From Oscillospiraceae bacterium (GTDB lineage: Bacteria > Bacillota_A > Clostridia > Oscillospirales > Oscillospiraceae), in NCBI GenBank assembly GCA_017939025.1, contig JAGBAI010000088.1, positions 1 to 22,564 of the forward strand: a DNA stretch of 22,564 nucleotides. Direction: 5' to 3'. The translations under genes and the position numbers were made by a program. The notes beneath the pieces were generated by a model. It had not been told where the DNA came from, ran no database searches, and worked only from the letters and a program-made list of their open reading frames with translations. This document shows, in pieces, positions 15,404 to 22,226 of the stretch. Numbering within the stretch: the first letter of the stretch is position 1; the number at the start of each line of letters is the position of its first letter.

Positions 15404-15690
15404 CCCATCACCAGAAAAATGCCGATAAGTTCCAATACTGCCAGAAGAAGAAGGCCGCCGATTCCCTTCTTCTTTACCACCGGAGCCATCCGGTCTTCCA
15501 TGGGATACAGGTCATCCAGCGTCCGCCGCTCCTGTTTTTCTGCCCGGGTCAGCTTTCCCCGGCGCCGGGGGGGCTGGATAAATTCCGGCTCCTCCGTCTC
15601 CGGTTCCACATCCTCAAAGAGCAGCTCCCGCTCCTCCTCCGACAGCTCATCCGCCAGCCAGTAAAGCCGGTCACGCAGCTCCTTGTCCAT
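15379..15690 (-). CDS. Small tail-anchored-type membrane protein
   Basis: 103 residues, family not recognised. The N-terminal half is acidic (RLYWLADELSEEERELLFEDVEPETEEPE). A basic linker (PPRRRGKLTRAEKQERR, near 41-57) follows, then one C-terminal transmembrane helix (GIGGLLLLAVLELIGIFLVMGWWLQWL, near 76-102). The bulk should face the cytoplasm. AAAAGGAG about 9 nt before ATG supports the start. It overlaps gluQRS, so the two are likely co-translated. LADELSEEERELL resembles the start of clostridial membrane proteins that form a short N-terminal helical domain, but I cannot assign a role. Confidence 0.75.
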   Translation of the reverse strand: MDKELRDRLYWLADELSEEERELLFEDVEPETEEPEFIQPPRRRGKLTRAEKQERRTLDDLYPMEDRMAPVVKKKGIGGLLLLAVLELIGIFLVMGWWLQWLI

Positions 15691-15711
15691 AAAATCAACT
15701 CCTTTTGGCCC

Positions 15712-15740
15712 ATTTTAACCGAATAGAGCCAATTTGTAAA
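15712..15740 (-). promoter_or_regulatory. Possible promoter of the small membrane protein-gluQRS pair
   Basis: TTTACA (15740-15735), 17-nt spacer, TAAAAT (15717-15712). The predicted start site would fall very close to the ribosome binding site, leaving a leader of only about 15 nt, so this is tentative. Confidence 0.4.
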
Positions 15741-15790
15741 CAGTAATCTGCCAGAACAAACTACAGGGGGGTATATACAAAGAAAAAAAC

Positions 15791-15996
15791 GCAGGGCGGG
15801 GATACATCCCCGCCCCAGCGTGACGAATAATCTGTCCGTAGGGGCCGATTGAGGCACATCGGCCCTTTGCAGAAGGTCGCGAATTCCTATAGATTGCAGC
15901 ATTCTACCGCAGGGGCGATGTGGGCATCGCCCCCTACGAATTCACATCTTCATCTATTTTGACAGTCCGCGGCGGGCATACTATGCCCGCCCTACG
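15791..15996. repeat. Family B element split by a second element
   Basis: Left arm GCAGGGCGGGGATACATCCC (15791-15810) pairs in type with the right arm GGCGGGCATACTATGCCCGCC and CCCTACG at 15971-15996. The 102-bp element at 15837-15938 lies between them. Without it the outer element would be about 104 bp. Together they fill most of the 443-bp gap before the sortase stop codon. Confidence 0.65.
15837..15938. repeat. Family B palindromic element, nested copy
   Basis: 102 bp, inverted ends CGTAGGGGCCGAT... and ...ATCGCCCCCTACG, each arm a hairpin around a CACATCG or GTGGGCATCG core. Near-sister of the 17105-17194 element. Confidence 0.75.
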
Positions 15997-16008
15997 GTGG
16001 TGTTATGG

Positions 16009-16148
16009 AACCAGCCAAAGTCCCGTTATTGTCAGCCGACACTGTCAAAAAAGTAAAGAAAACAAAAAATCGATCGAACCGGGCTGACCACCCAGGAGTC
16101 CTGGATGCGTAACCGGCCAAAGTCTCGTCACTGTCATCCGACACTGTC
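16009..16148. repeat. Family C repeat copy 3 with flanking 38-bp direct repeats
   Basis: CGAACCGGGCTGACCACCC with TGGATG (16075-16107) matches copies 1 and 2. It is flanked by two 38-bp direct repeats (16009-16046 and 16111-16148, 33 of 38 identical) that start AACC-GCCAAAGT and end CCGACACTGTC. The second direct repeat overlaps the last codons and stop of the sortase gene. Confidence 0.7.
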
Positions 16149-16967
16149 GGCGGGGATCATTTTCAGGCGGGCGTGAACGACCCAGCGGTTGGAGTAGCCG
16201 GCACCGGAGCAGGTGGACAGGGTCAGGATCCGGTCGGTCATGGCGGGGCGGATCTCAAAATAAGCGGTGGATTTTTTCAGGGCCGTTTCCAAAAAAGTAG
16301 CCCGGGTTTGCGCCTGGTTGAAGCTGAGGCCGTAGGCAGTTCCCTCAGTGGAGGTCTCATAGCCGGAGAAAACATCATACCGGAAAACCCCATCATCGTT
16401 CAGAATGTAGACATAAGGATGCCGCTCCCAGTACCAGTTGGTATTGTAGCGCTTGAGGTTGGCGAACATGGAACCGTCGTTCATGTTATGGCCGTAGACA
16501 ATGGTGTTATAGTCGGTAAAATCCGGTGTGTTCCGGTGCTCCAGGAAAATGGAGCCCACGGAATTTTCCTTTCCGTCCCAGGTGTGCTTGAGGTAAAAGT
16601 CGTTGTCCTCCCCCTGGACGATGGGGTAATTGACATTGCTGTCCGGAATTAAAATCCAGCCCAGCACGTCGGGATTGACCTCCCGGAGGGCGGAAAGATC
16701 CATCTGGGCCAGCTGCTCCATATAAGGGTCGTCCTCCACCGGCTCCGGTACCCATTCCGGCTTTTCCTGGGCTTCCTCCGCAGGCTGGGTGGAAGCTTCC
16801 GACTCTGCTGAATCGTTCTTTTTACCGGAGGTAGCCAGGGCCAGGGCCTGGTCGTAGCTGCTGCTGCCGCTGGAATTGTCAATAAGCTGCCGCCCCAGCA
16901 TCACAAGGCTGAAACACAGTACCACCAGCAGCAAAAGCCGCAGAATATTGCGTGTCTTTTTCTTCAT
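16134..16967 (-). CDS. srtB: Class B sortase
   Basis: 277 residues, membrane-anchored cysteine transpeptidase facing outward. Seen: an N-terminal signal-anchor (ILRLLLLVVLCFSLVML, residues 8-24), a Ser/Glu/Pro-rich linker to about residue 80, and the sortase barrel. Catalytic His160 is in IVYGHNMNDGSMF, Cys253 in TLSTC and Arg261 in NRWVVHARL. The VYGHN..DGSMF..L block and the RWVVHA ending are class B features. Class B enzymes in Clostridia often recognise (S/N/A/P)PxTG-type signals, which fits the APKTG of the adhesin encoded just upstream; this pairing is inference. ATG 16965-16967 has GGAGGTG 5-6 nt away. The last residues (ADSVG) are encoded by a duplicated repeat, suggesting the original C-terminus was altered. 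It has its own promoter. Confidence 0.93.
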   Translation of the reverse strand: MKKKTRNILRLLLLVVLCFSLVMLGRQLIDNSSGSSSYDQALALATSGKKNDSAESEASTQPAEEAQEKPEWVPEPVEDDPYMEQLAQMDLSALREVNPDVLGWILIPDSNVNYPIVQGEDNDFYLKHTWDGKENSVGSIFLEHRNTPDFTDYNTIVYGHNMNDGSMFANLKRYNTNWYWERHPYVYILNDDGVFRYDVFSGYETSTEGTAYGLSFNQAQTRATFLETALKKSTAYFEIRPAMTDRILTLSTCSGAGYSNRWVVHARLKMIPADSVG

Positions 16968-16992
16968 AAAAGCACCTCCGGGATTTTTGCTT

Positions 16993-17021
16993 ATTATAAC
17001 ATGAAAATGGGGAAATGAACA
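16993..17021 (-). promoter_or_regulatory. Extended -10 promoter of the sortase gene
   Basis: TG-T-TATAAT on the minus strand (-10 hexamer 16998-16993) with a weak -35 TGTTCA (17021-17016) at 17 nt. The extended -10 compensates for the poor -35. The sortase can thus be made independently of the adhesin. Confidence 0.7.
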
Positions 17022-17057
17022 GGAAAAGTACTGGCGCAATGGGTTTAAAAAAAGCAT

Positions 17058-17194
17058 CGTAGGGCGATCATATATGCCCGCCGCAGACCTTAGAAAAACC
17101 TGCCCGTAGGGGCCGATGCCCACATCGGCCCTTGCAAAAAAGCATGGAATATCAGCGTTTTAATGCAGGGGCGATGTGGGCATCGCCCCCTACG
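17058..17194. repeat. Family B repeats: partial arm plus 90-bp element
   Basis: A lone arm (CGTAGGGCGATCATATATGC, 17058 onward) is followed by a complete 90-bp element, 17105-17194. Its inverted ends are CGTAGGGGCCGATGCCCACATC and its reverse type. The inner part resembles the nested element at 15837. The 310-bp gap between adhesin and sortase holds these repeats, the sortase promoter and the hairpin below. Confidence 0.72.
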
Positions 17195-17225
17195 ATTTTA
17201 GGTATTCCCCTTTCCCGACAAGCTT

Positions 17226-17249
17226 AAGGGCCCCGTTTCCGGGGCCCTT
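17226..17249 (-). terminator. GC-rich hairpin after the adhesin gene
   Basis: A perfect 10-bp stem (AAGGGCCCCG/CGGGGCCCTT, loop TTTC) lies 28 bp past the adhesin stop. No U-tract follows on the minus strand, so it may be a weak or leaky terminator. Confidence 0.55.
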
Positions 17250-17277
17250 TGTTATGATTGTTTGGTTCTGTCGGATA

Positions 17278-20200
17278 TTATGCTTCTTCCTTGCGCTTGA
17301 CGCTCAGAACAGCGATGCCGCCCAGAGAGATTGCGGTGAGGGCTGCCCAGAGGCCGGAAATGTCGCCGGTCTTGGGTGCGTCGGCCAGAGCCACATCCTC
17401 GTCCAGAATGGTGGTGGTCTTTTTCCGGTTGCCGCCGCCATCCTCTTCGTCCCAGCCGAAGTCGTCATCATAGAGCTCCAGCTCGTACTGGTAGCTCCAC
17501 TGACGGATCTTTTCGCTCAGCCAGCTGCGCATGGTTTCCTGAGTCTCGGTGATTTCCACGGTGGTGTCGAAGTACTGGCGCTGGACAGTCTCTACGTCCT
17601 TCTTGACCATATCCTGCTTTTCGGTGACGATCTTGGTGGGCTCGGAGCCGGGATCCTTGACCTTGATGTCGGGTTCGGAGACGGTGAAGGCCATTTCCAC
17701 GCTCAGATCCACTTCATGCTCGCCGCCTGCCAGGGCCACGAAGGTCTGGGAGGGGTGATCGTTATAAGTTACACCATACGCATTCTCATAGGTGCGCTTC
17801 TCGGAGGTGAAGACGTAGGCGCCTTCCTTCAGTTCCTGAGCGCCGTCCAGAGTGATGTCGAACTTGACGCCTTCCATCAGCTCAATGTCCCGGATGGTGA
17901 CGGTGGTGCCCACTTCCTTTTCATCGGCGATCAGCTTGCCCAGAATGTTGGAATCGGCAGTGGCCAGGTCGATCTCCCGAACCTTCACACCGTTCTGGAT
18001 CACGGAGACCTTCAGGTTGCCGGTGAGGTTGGACTTGGTCACGTCGATGGTGAAGGAGATGTCGGTATTGTAGATGGTCTTGGTGACTTCGACGCCGTTG
18101 TCGTTGTAGGTGCCGGTCTTGACGGTGCCGTCTTCGTTGGTGGCCTTATCCTTGATGGTGATGGTGGCCTCCCGGGCGAAGTCAGTGGCGGTGATGATGT
18201 CGGTGGACTCATCCAGGTCAGCCTTCTGATTCTTCAGCCACTTATAAACAGCGGTGATCAGTTCGTTGCCCTGAGTATTATCGATGGTAGTGTTGCCCTT
18301 GTTGCCGTAGGCCCAGAAAGCAGCCTGGGTGGCGACCAGAGCCTCGCCGTTGGACATTCTGTTGATCTGATCAACGGTGACACCGGCCAGCTCGGGAGCG
18401 CCGGCGTTCTTGGCGGCGATGAGGGTAGCCTTCATGGCAGCCAGAGAACCGACCATGGCTTCCTCGTTTTCAGCGGGATCGGGATTGCCCCAGTAGCCGT
18501 ACTTGGCAATGGCCTGGATGTGCTCCCGCTCATTTTCCTCGTAGGCATCGGAATTCTTCACGTTCTCCATCTTGTAGTAGTAGTTGGGGATGGAGGTGGT
18601 GGCGAAGTCCACGCAGTAGACGTACAGGGTCTGGATATTGTTGCCGGAGCCCATGGTCAGCTCGAACATGTGGGCATCGGAATGGTAATCATTGGAGGTA
18701 CGAACCATCAGATCGCTGTTCTTCTCGGAGTTAGCGCCTTCGCCCCGGACACCGTCATAGAGCCAGTCATAGCCGTCGGGCGCGGATTTCTCAGTGGCCT
18801 GATAAACGGTAGAATCATCACGGTTTACCACCCAGGTCTTGCCGTTCAGATTCATGGTGGAGGGGGTCAGGAATTCCAGCGTGATGTCGCCCTGGTTTTC
18901 GCCTTCCTTCACGGAGGACATGGTGGCGGCATAGACCCACTTGCCGTTGTTGAAGACCAGCTCCATGCCTTCCGCGTCATAGAAGGTGGCGGTGGTAGTG
19001 GTGACGGTCTTGTTCTTGGTCAGCTCGGTGGTGTCGGTCTCAATGCGCTCGTTGGTGTTGGATTTGATATCGGTGGTGATGAAGGTGCCGTACTGGGACT
19101 CAGAGGAAACCTCGGAGTACAGGCCGTCGGCGGTCTTGGTGGTCTTGATGGTCTCGTAGCCAACCAGCTCTTCCTTGGTGGTGCCGTCGGGATAGGTGAC
19201 CATTTCCCGGATCTCCTTGACCTCGGTGGTGGTGGTGGAGCCGTCAGCGTTGGTCACGGTGCCGCCCTGGGGCTTGGTGGGCAGCAGGATGTTCATGCTG
19301 GTACCGGTGGCGGGGGCGCTGGCATCGGGATCTGCGGAATGGATCTCGGGAGTGGGGGCAGTAGTGGTCTCGCCCCGGGAGTAATCCTTGTCTTCTGCTT
19401 CGTTGACGGTGACCACTTCCTTATCGGTTTTGTAGCCGATGATCAGGGTGGGGTCATTTTCGTCATAGATGTAGGTGACGGTGGTGGTAGTGGTGACCTT
19501 GTCACCATTGGCGTTGGTGGTTTCTTCCTTGGAAACGAAGCCGTTGGAAGTTCTGGTATCGCCTTTCTCGGGCTGGGGGATGGTGATGTTGCCGGCAATG
19601 GCAGCTTTCCTGTCAACCAGAACGGTTTTGCTGTCAGTCTTGTCAGACTGGCTCAAATTCAGTTCCACATCGGGATTCAAAGGATCCTGGGTCAGATTGG
19701 CATCTTTCAGGGTATCTTTTTCGGCAGTGCCTTCGGTTTTTTCGGTTTTGGAATAGCCACCCTCTACATTGGTGTAGGGGTTATCGGTGGTATTGGTGGT
19801 GGTGCTGCCCTCGGTGGTCTTTTCCTTGGTGTCAGTGGTGGTGGTGGAGGAAATTTCCTGGCCCTCAGTCTTTTCGGTTTCCTCGATGGGGAATTCGGGG
19901 CCATCCTGGATCATGGTGTGGGTGGTCTTCTCTTCGCCGGTGGTGTTTTCGGTCTTGGTGCCGCCGGTGGAGGTGAAGCCGTTCTCATCGGGAGCAGTGC
20001 CGGGAGCAATGGGAGTGGTGGTGGATTCCTGCCAGTATTCCTTGGTCTCGGTGGTGCTCTCAGTGGTAGTGCCCACGATGGTGGAGGTGTCGGTATCCAC
20101 GGATTTTTCCGAGGCGGTGCTGGTAGTGCCGCCATTGGAATCGGTGCTGGCGGAGTATTCACCGGTCACCTGGGCACCGGTGCCGGGATCGGTGTAGGAA

Positions 20201-20472
20201 ACATTCTCCACAGTGCCGGTGGATGTTTCCTGAGAGCTGGTCACCGCATTTTCGGGAATGCTGGTGATGATGGGTTCAATGGAGGGAGCACTGTCAATAG
20301 CCAGGGCGCTTCCTCCGCCCCCGGCGGGGGCTTCGGTACCTTCGTTGACAAGGGGCTCACCACCCTCGCTTACGGGAGGCTCACCGGTTGCCATTGCGGG
20401 GATCGCCAGCTGGCCGGCGACCAGGGTCAGTGCCAGCAGCAATGCCAGCAGTTTTTTTATCTTCTTAGCCAT
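17278..20472 (-). CDS. Sortase-anchored thioester-domain surface adhesin
   Basis: 1064 residues, cell-wall anchored. A signal peptide (residues 1-29, basic start then ALLLALTLVAG, Ala-x-Ala end near 28) is followed by a long Thr/Ser/Glu-rich stalk (about 70-545). The stalk has degenerate modules of the form TTTT-V-Y-D..G..GY. A thioester domain of the TQXA type follows: Cys620 in YVYCVDF and Gln716 in ATQAAFWAYGN, expected to form an internal Cys-Gln bond that captures host or surface amines. Beta-rich C-terminal domains (about 745-965) and an acidic patch come next. The sorting signal is APKTG (1032-1036), with a hydrophobic helix and KRKEEA tail. The start at 20470-20472 has AAAGGAG 9 nt upstream. 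Expression is predicted to depend on the c-di-GMP riboswitch and direct-repeat promoter upstream. Ligand unknown. A long antisense open frame exists only because of ACC/GGT-rich codons. Confidence 0.9.
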   Translation of the reverse strand: MAKKIKKLLALLLALTLVAGQLAIPAMATGEPPVSEGGEPLVNEGTEAPAGGGGSALAIDSAPSIEPIITSIPENAVTSSQETSTGTVENVSYTDPGTGAQVTGEYSASTDSNGGTTSTASEKSVDTDTSTIVGTTTESTTETKEYWQESTTTPIAPGTAPDENGFTSTGGTKTENTTGEEKTTHTMIQDGPEFPIEETEKTEGQEISSTTTTDTKEKTTEGSTTTNTTDNPYTNVEGGYSKTEKTEGTAEKDTLKDANLTQDPLNPDVELNLSQSDKTDSKTVLVDRKAAIAGNITIPQPEKGDTRTSNGFVSKEETTNANGDKVTTTTTVTYIYDENDPTLIIGYKTDKEVVTVNEAEDKDYSRGETTTAPTPEIHSADPDASAPATGTSMNILLPTKPQGGTVTNADGSTTTTEVKEIREMVTYPDGTTKEELVGYETIKTTKTADGLYSEVSSESQYGTFITTDIKSNTNERIETDTTELTKNKTVTTTTATFYDAEGMELVFNNGKWVYAATMSSVKEGENQGDITLEFLTPSTMNLNGKTWVVNRDDSTVYQATEKSAPDGYDWLYDGVRGEGANSEKNSDLMVRTSNDYHSDAHMFELTMGSGNNIQTLYVYCVDFATTSIPNYYYKMENVKNSDAYEENEREHIQAIAKYGYWGNPDPAENEEAMVGSLAAMKATLIAAKNAGAPELAGVTVDQINRMSNGEALVATQAAFWAYGNKGNTTIDNTQGNELITAVYKWLKNQKADLDESTDIITATDFAREATITIKDKATNEDGTVKTGTYNDNGVEVTKTIYNTDISFTIDVTKSNLTGNLKVSVIQNGVKVREIDLATADSNILGKLIADEKEVGTTVTIRDIELMEGVKFDITLDGAQELKEGAYVFTSEKRTYENAYGVTYNDHPSQTFVALAGGEHEVDLSVEMAFTVSEPDIKVKDPGSEPTKIVTEKQDMVKKDVETVQRQYFDTTVEITETQETMRSWLSEKIRQWSYQYELELYDDDFGWDEEDGGGNRKKTTTILDEDVALADAPKTGDISGLWAALTAISLGGIAVLSVKRKEEA

Positions 20473-20511
20473 AATTTTAATCTCCTTTACATTGGTTTTG
20501 GGGATCAAAAT

Positions 20512-20590
20512 CCTGGCGGCCGGGCTGCCATAGCTTACGCCTTAGGCCCCGTAGCTTTGCGTCCCCGTCTTTCGGCGGGTTTGCCATTTG
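20512..20590 (-). promoter_or_regulatory. c-di-GMP-I (GEMM) riboswitch in the adhesin leader
   Basis: The minus-strand leader contains the class I aptamer landmarks in order. They are ATGGCAAACCCGCC, the CGAAAG tetraloop hairpin (GAAA), GGGGACGCAAAGCTACGGGG, CCTAAGGCGTAAGCTATGGC and AGCCCGGCCGCC. The GAAA loop, the GACGCAAAGC junction and the CTATGG-AGCC receptor are hallmark conserved positions. About 40 nt separate it from the start codon. I see no strong U-tailed terminator there, so the switch may act on translation initiation or as an ON switch; direction is not clear from sequence. Confidence 0.93.
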
Positions 20591-20616
20591 CAGAGATTTC
20601 ACTTGTTTACGGCTTC

Positions 20617-20650
20617 ATTGTAAAAGAGGCCAGTTACAGATGGTGTTACA
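20617..20650 (-). promoter_or_regulatory. Adhesin promoter with TGTAAC direct repeats
   Basis: On the minus strand: TGTAAC (20650-20645), 6 nt, TGTAAC (20638-20633), 10 nt, TACAAT (20622-20617). There is no recognisable -35; the repeats take its place, as in promoters activated by OmpR/PhoB-type regulators. The start site would lie just before the riboswitch aptamer. Confidence 0.7.
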
Positions 20651-20658
20651 TTTGTTGA

Positions 20659-20680
20659 TTTCAAAAAAGTTTTTTTGAAA
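20659..20680. terminator. AT-rich inverted repeat upstream of the adhesin promoter
   Basis: TTTCAAAAAA (20659-20668) and TTTTTTGAAA (20671-20680) are perfectly inverted around a 2-nt centre. It could end transcription from the 143-residue gene or serve as an UP-element-like region for the adhesin promoter; a 2-nt loop would open by one or two pairs. Confidence 0.4.
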
Positions 20681-20772
20681 GTTTGTACAGGATCGGGAAG
20701 CATTGCGGCTTGTGCATCCAGCCCTCGCCGCCCCTCATAAATGCGGAGCCGAGGGGGCTTAACGGTTCTGTC

Positions 20773-21204
20773 TCACACATGGGCATCCCTCCCATCCAGG
20801 CTTCTCAGCGCGCTGTCCATCAGGATCACAAGCTCCAGCACGCTGCGGAAGCTGTGCTCCATGCCGGTCTCCCGCCAGATGAGCACTCCCTGCCAGCTGC
20901 TGTGCTGCCGGAACAGGATCTGCAGTTCAAAGGTAGCGCGGTTTCCCCGGCGGGAAAGGGATGTGGTTTCCCCCCACTCTGCAGTTTCCAGAAAAGAGGA
21001 GAAGGTTCGCGCTTCTGTATAGGATTGAGGTTCCTGCCGGCCGTCCAAAATTTCTTCCATCCGGATCAGAAATTGGGACAGGCTGTCAAAGCTGCCTACT
21101 TCCTGAAAAAGATCGAAAAAACGACCCTTCAGCACACCATCCGTATAAGAATCCACACAGACCAGATGTTTTCTGTTTTCCTGAACCCAGAGCTTGGGGA
21201 TCAT
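20773..21204 (-). CDS. Unknown 143-residue protein, co-regulated neighbour of the adhesin
   Basis: 143 residues, no signal peptide or transmembrane helix, so cytoplasmic. Begins MIPKLWVQENRKHLVCVDSY; the middle reads SFDSLSQFLIRMEEILDG (amphipathic helix) and the C-terminus ends SVLELVILMDSALRSLDGRD. Alternating strands and a final helix suggest a compact alpha/beta fold. I do not recognise the family. The start is firmly set by AAGGAGGTG 6 nt before ATG 21202-21204; a longer reading to 21483 runs through intergenic sequence. Its promoter copies the architecture of the adhesin promoter, and it lies directly upstream of it on the same strand. A regulatory or accessory role for the adhesin module is therefore plausible but unproven. 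Confidence 0.82.
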   Translation of the reverse strand: MIPKLWVQENRKHLVCVDSYTDGVLKGRFFDLFQEVGSFDSLSQFLIRMEEILDGRQEPQSYTEARTFSSFLETAEWGETTSLSRRGNRATFELQILFRQHSSWQGVLIWRETGMEHSFRSVLELVILMDSALRSLDGRDAHV

Positions 21205-21234
21205 AGGCTGCACCTCCTTATCTATCGTGGTTTT

Positions 21235-21268
21235 ATTATACCGGGCGGTGGTTACAGTTTGCGTTACA
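21235..21268 (-). promoter_or_regulatory. Promoter of the 143-residue gene with TGTAAC direct repeats
   Basis: On the minus strand: TGTAAC (21268-21263), 6 nt, TGTAAC (21256-21251), 10 nt, TATAAT (21240-21235). Spacing is identical to the adhesin promoter, and flanking AAATGTAAC is shared as well. Confidence 0.75.
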
Positions 21269-21370
21269 TTTCGTATTTTGCTATAAATTAATTTGTACCC
21301 GCAGGAAAGAGGAAGGAACATCGGCCGGCGTTTTGCGGGTCGTTTCGCATACGCTGCCGAACACCATTTC

Positions 21371-21398
21371 GTAGGGCGGGGGCATGCCCCAACCCTAC
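21371..21398. repeat. Short family B hairpin
   Basis: GTAGGG..GGGGCATGCCCC..CCCTAC, a single palindrome with the family edge words. The rest of the 327-bp gap between the 143-residue gene and xpt holds the two divergent promoters and no further gene. Confidence 0.6.
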
Positions 21399-21476
21399 AG
21401 ACAGACTGCTGGATAAACTGCAATTTCCCGATATCCCCACGATCCTTGGTTGGGAGAAATTTTTCAGAGAAAAAGA

Positions 21477-21505
21477 ATGACAACCCTGTTTTTCTGTGTT
21501 ATACT
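21477..21505 (+). promoter_or_regulatory. Promoter of xpt
   Basis: ATGACA (21477-21482), 17-nt spacer, extended -10 TG-T-TATACT (21497-21505). The leader is only about 20 nt, so there is no room for a purine riboswitch. Confidence 0.7.
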
Positions 21506-21531
21506 GGTAAAAAGAAAACGGAGGTGGCCCT

Positions 21532-22113
21532 ATGAATTTCCTGGAAGAGAGAATTTTGAAGGACGGCGTGATCTGCTCGGAAGAGCTGCTGAAGGTGGAT
21601 TCCTTCCTGTATCACCAGCTGGATATTGCCCTGGTGGATGAAATCGCCGCAGAAATCTGCCGCCGGTATGCAGGTACGGTCATTACCAAGGTGCTGACTC
21701 TGGAGGTCTCCGGCATTGCCCTGGGTGTTTCCGTGGCCCGGCAGCTGGGCGTGCCTCTGGTTTTTGCCAAAAAGAGCAAGTCCATTTACATGGATGACGA
21801 GGTTTACTGCGCTGAAGTGCTGTCCTTCCGGCATAAGAATGTGAACCGGGTTATCGTGGCCCGGCAGCTGCTGAGTGAACAGGATCATATTCTGATCGTG
21901 GATGATATCATGGCCAATGGCTGCGCATTGCAGGGTCTTATTTCCATCGTGGAGGACGCGGAGGCCGAGGTGGTGGGCTGCGGCATTGCCATTGAGAAGG
22001 GCTTCCAGGAAGGCGGCGACCGGATCCGCAATCTGGGCTACCGGGTGGAAAGCGTTGCCATCGTTGATAAAATGAACCCCAGAACCGGAGAGATCATCTT
22101 CCGGCAGCAGTGA
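21532..22113 (+). CDS. xpt: Xanthine phosphoribosyltransferase
   Basis: 193 residues, cytoplasmic, type I phosphoribosyltransferase fold. Seen: N-terminal LEERILKDG..LKVDSFLYHQLD typical of Xpt, KVLTLEVSGIALG, and the PRPP-binding loop ILIVDDIMANGCALQG near residues 120-135 with the paired acidic residues. Known reaction: xanthine plus PRPP to XMP in purine salvage. Length equals the usual 190-195. GGAGGTG 5 nt before ATG supports the start. Unlike Bacillus subtilis xpt there is no purine riboswitch and no adjacent pbuX permease. Confidence 0.94.
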   Translation: MNFLEERILKDGVICSEELLKVDSFLYHQLDIALVDEIAAEICRRYAGTVITKVLTLEVSGIALGVSVARQLGVPLVFAKKSKSIYMDDEVYCAEVLSFRHKNVNRVIVARQLLSEQDHILIVDDIMANGCALQGLISIVEDAEAEVVGCGIAIEKGFQEGGDRIRNLGYRVESVAIVDKMNPRTGEIIFRQQ

Positions 22114-22166
22114 TTTGATTTTTTCGTATATTTGGTGACTTTCTCACAGAAGAAAGAGAAACAGCC

Positions 22167-22175
22167 TGCTATAAT
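22167..22175 (+). promoter_or_regulatory. Extended -10 promoter of rubredoxin
   Basis: TG-C-TATAAT with no good -35, 52 bp before the start codon, leaving a short AT-rich leader. Confidence 0.65.
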
Positions 22176-22226
22176 GAGGCCATAAAGAAAAACAACACCA
22201 AATAAAAATATATGGAGGTAACACTT

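Noticed and set aside
17176..20658. 1160-residue open frame on the plus strand, antisense to the adhesin
   Set aside because: Gly/Val-rich low-complexity reading caused by ACC/GGT-rich Thr codons on the other strand; it has no ribosome binding site and runs through the riboswitch.
21404..21531. Purine riboswitch upstream of xpt
   Set aside because: Promoter lies about 30 bp before the start codon; no aptamer sequence is present.
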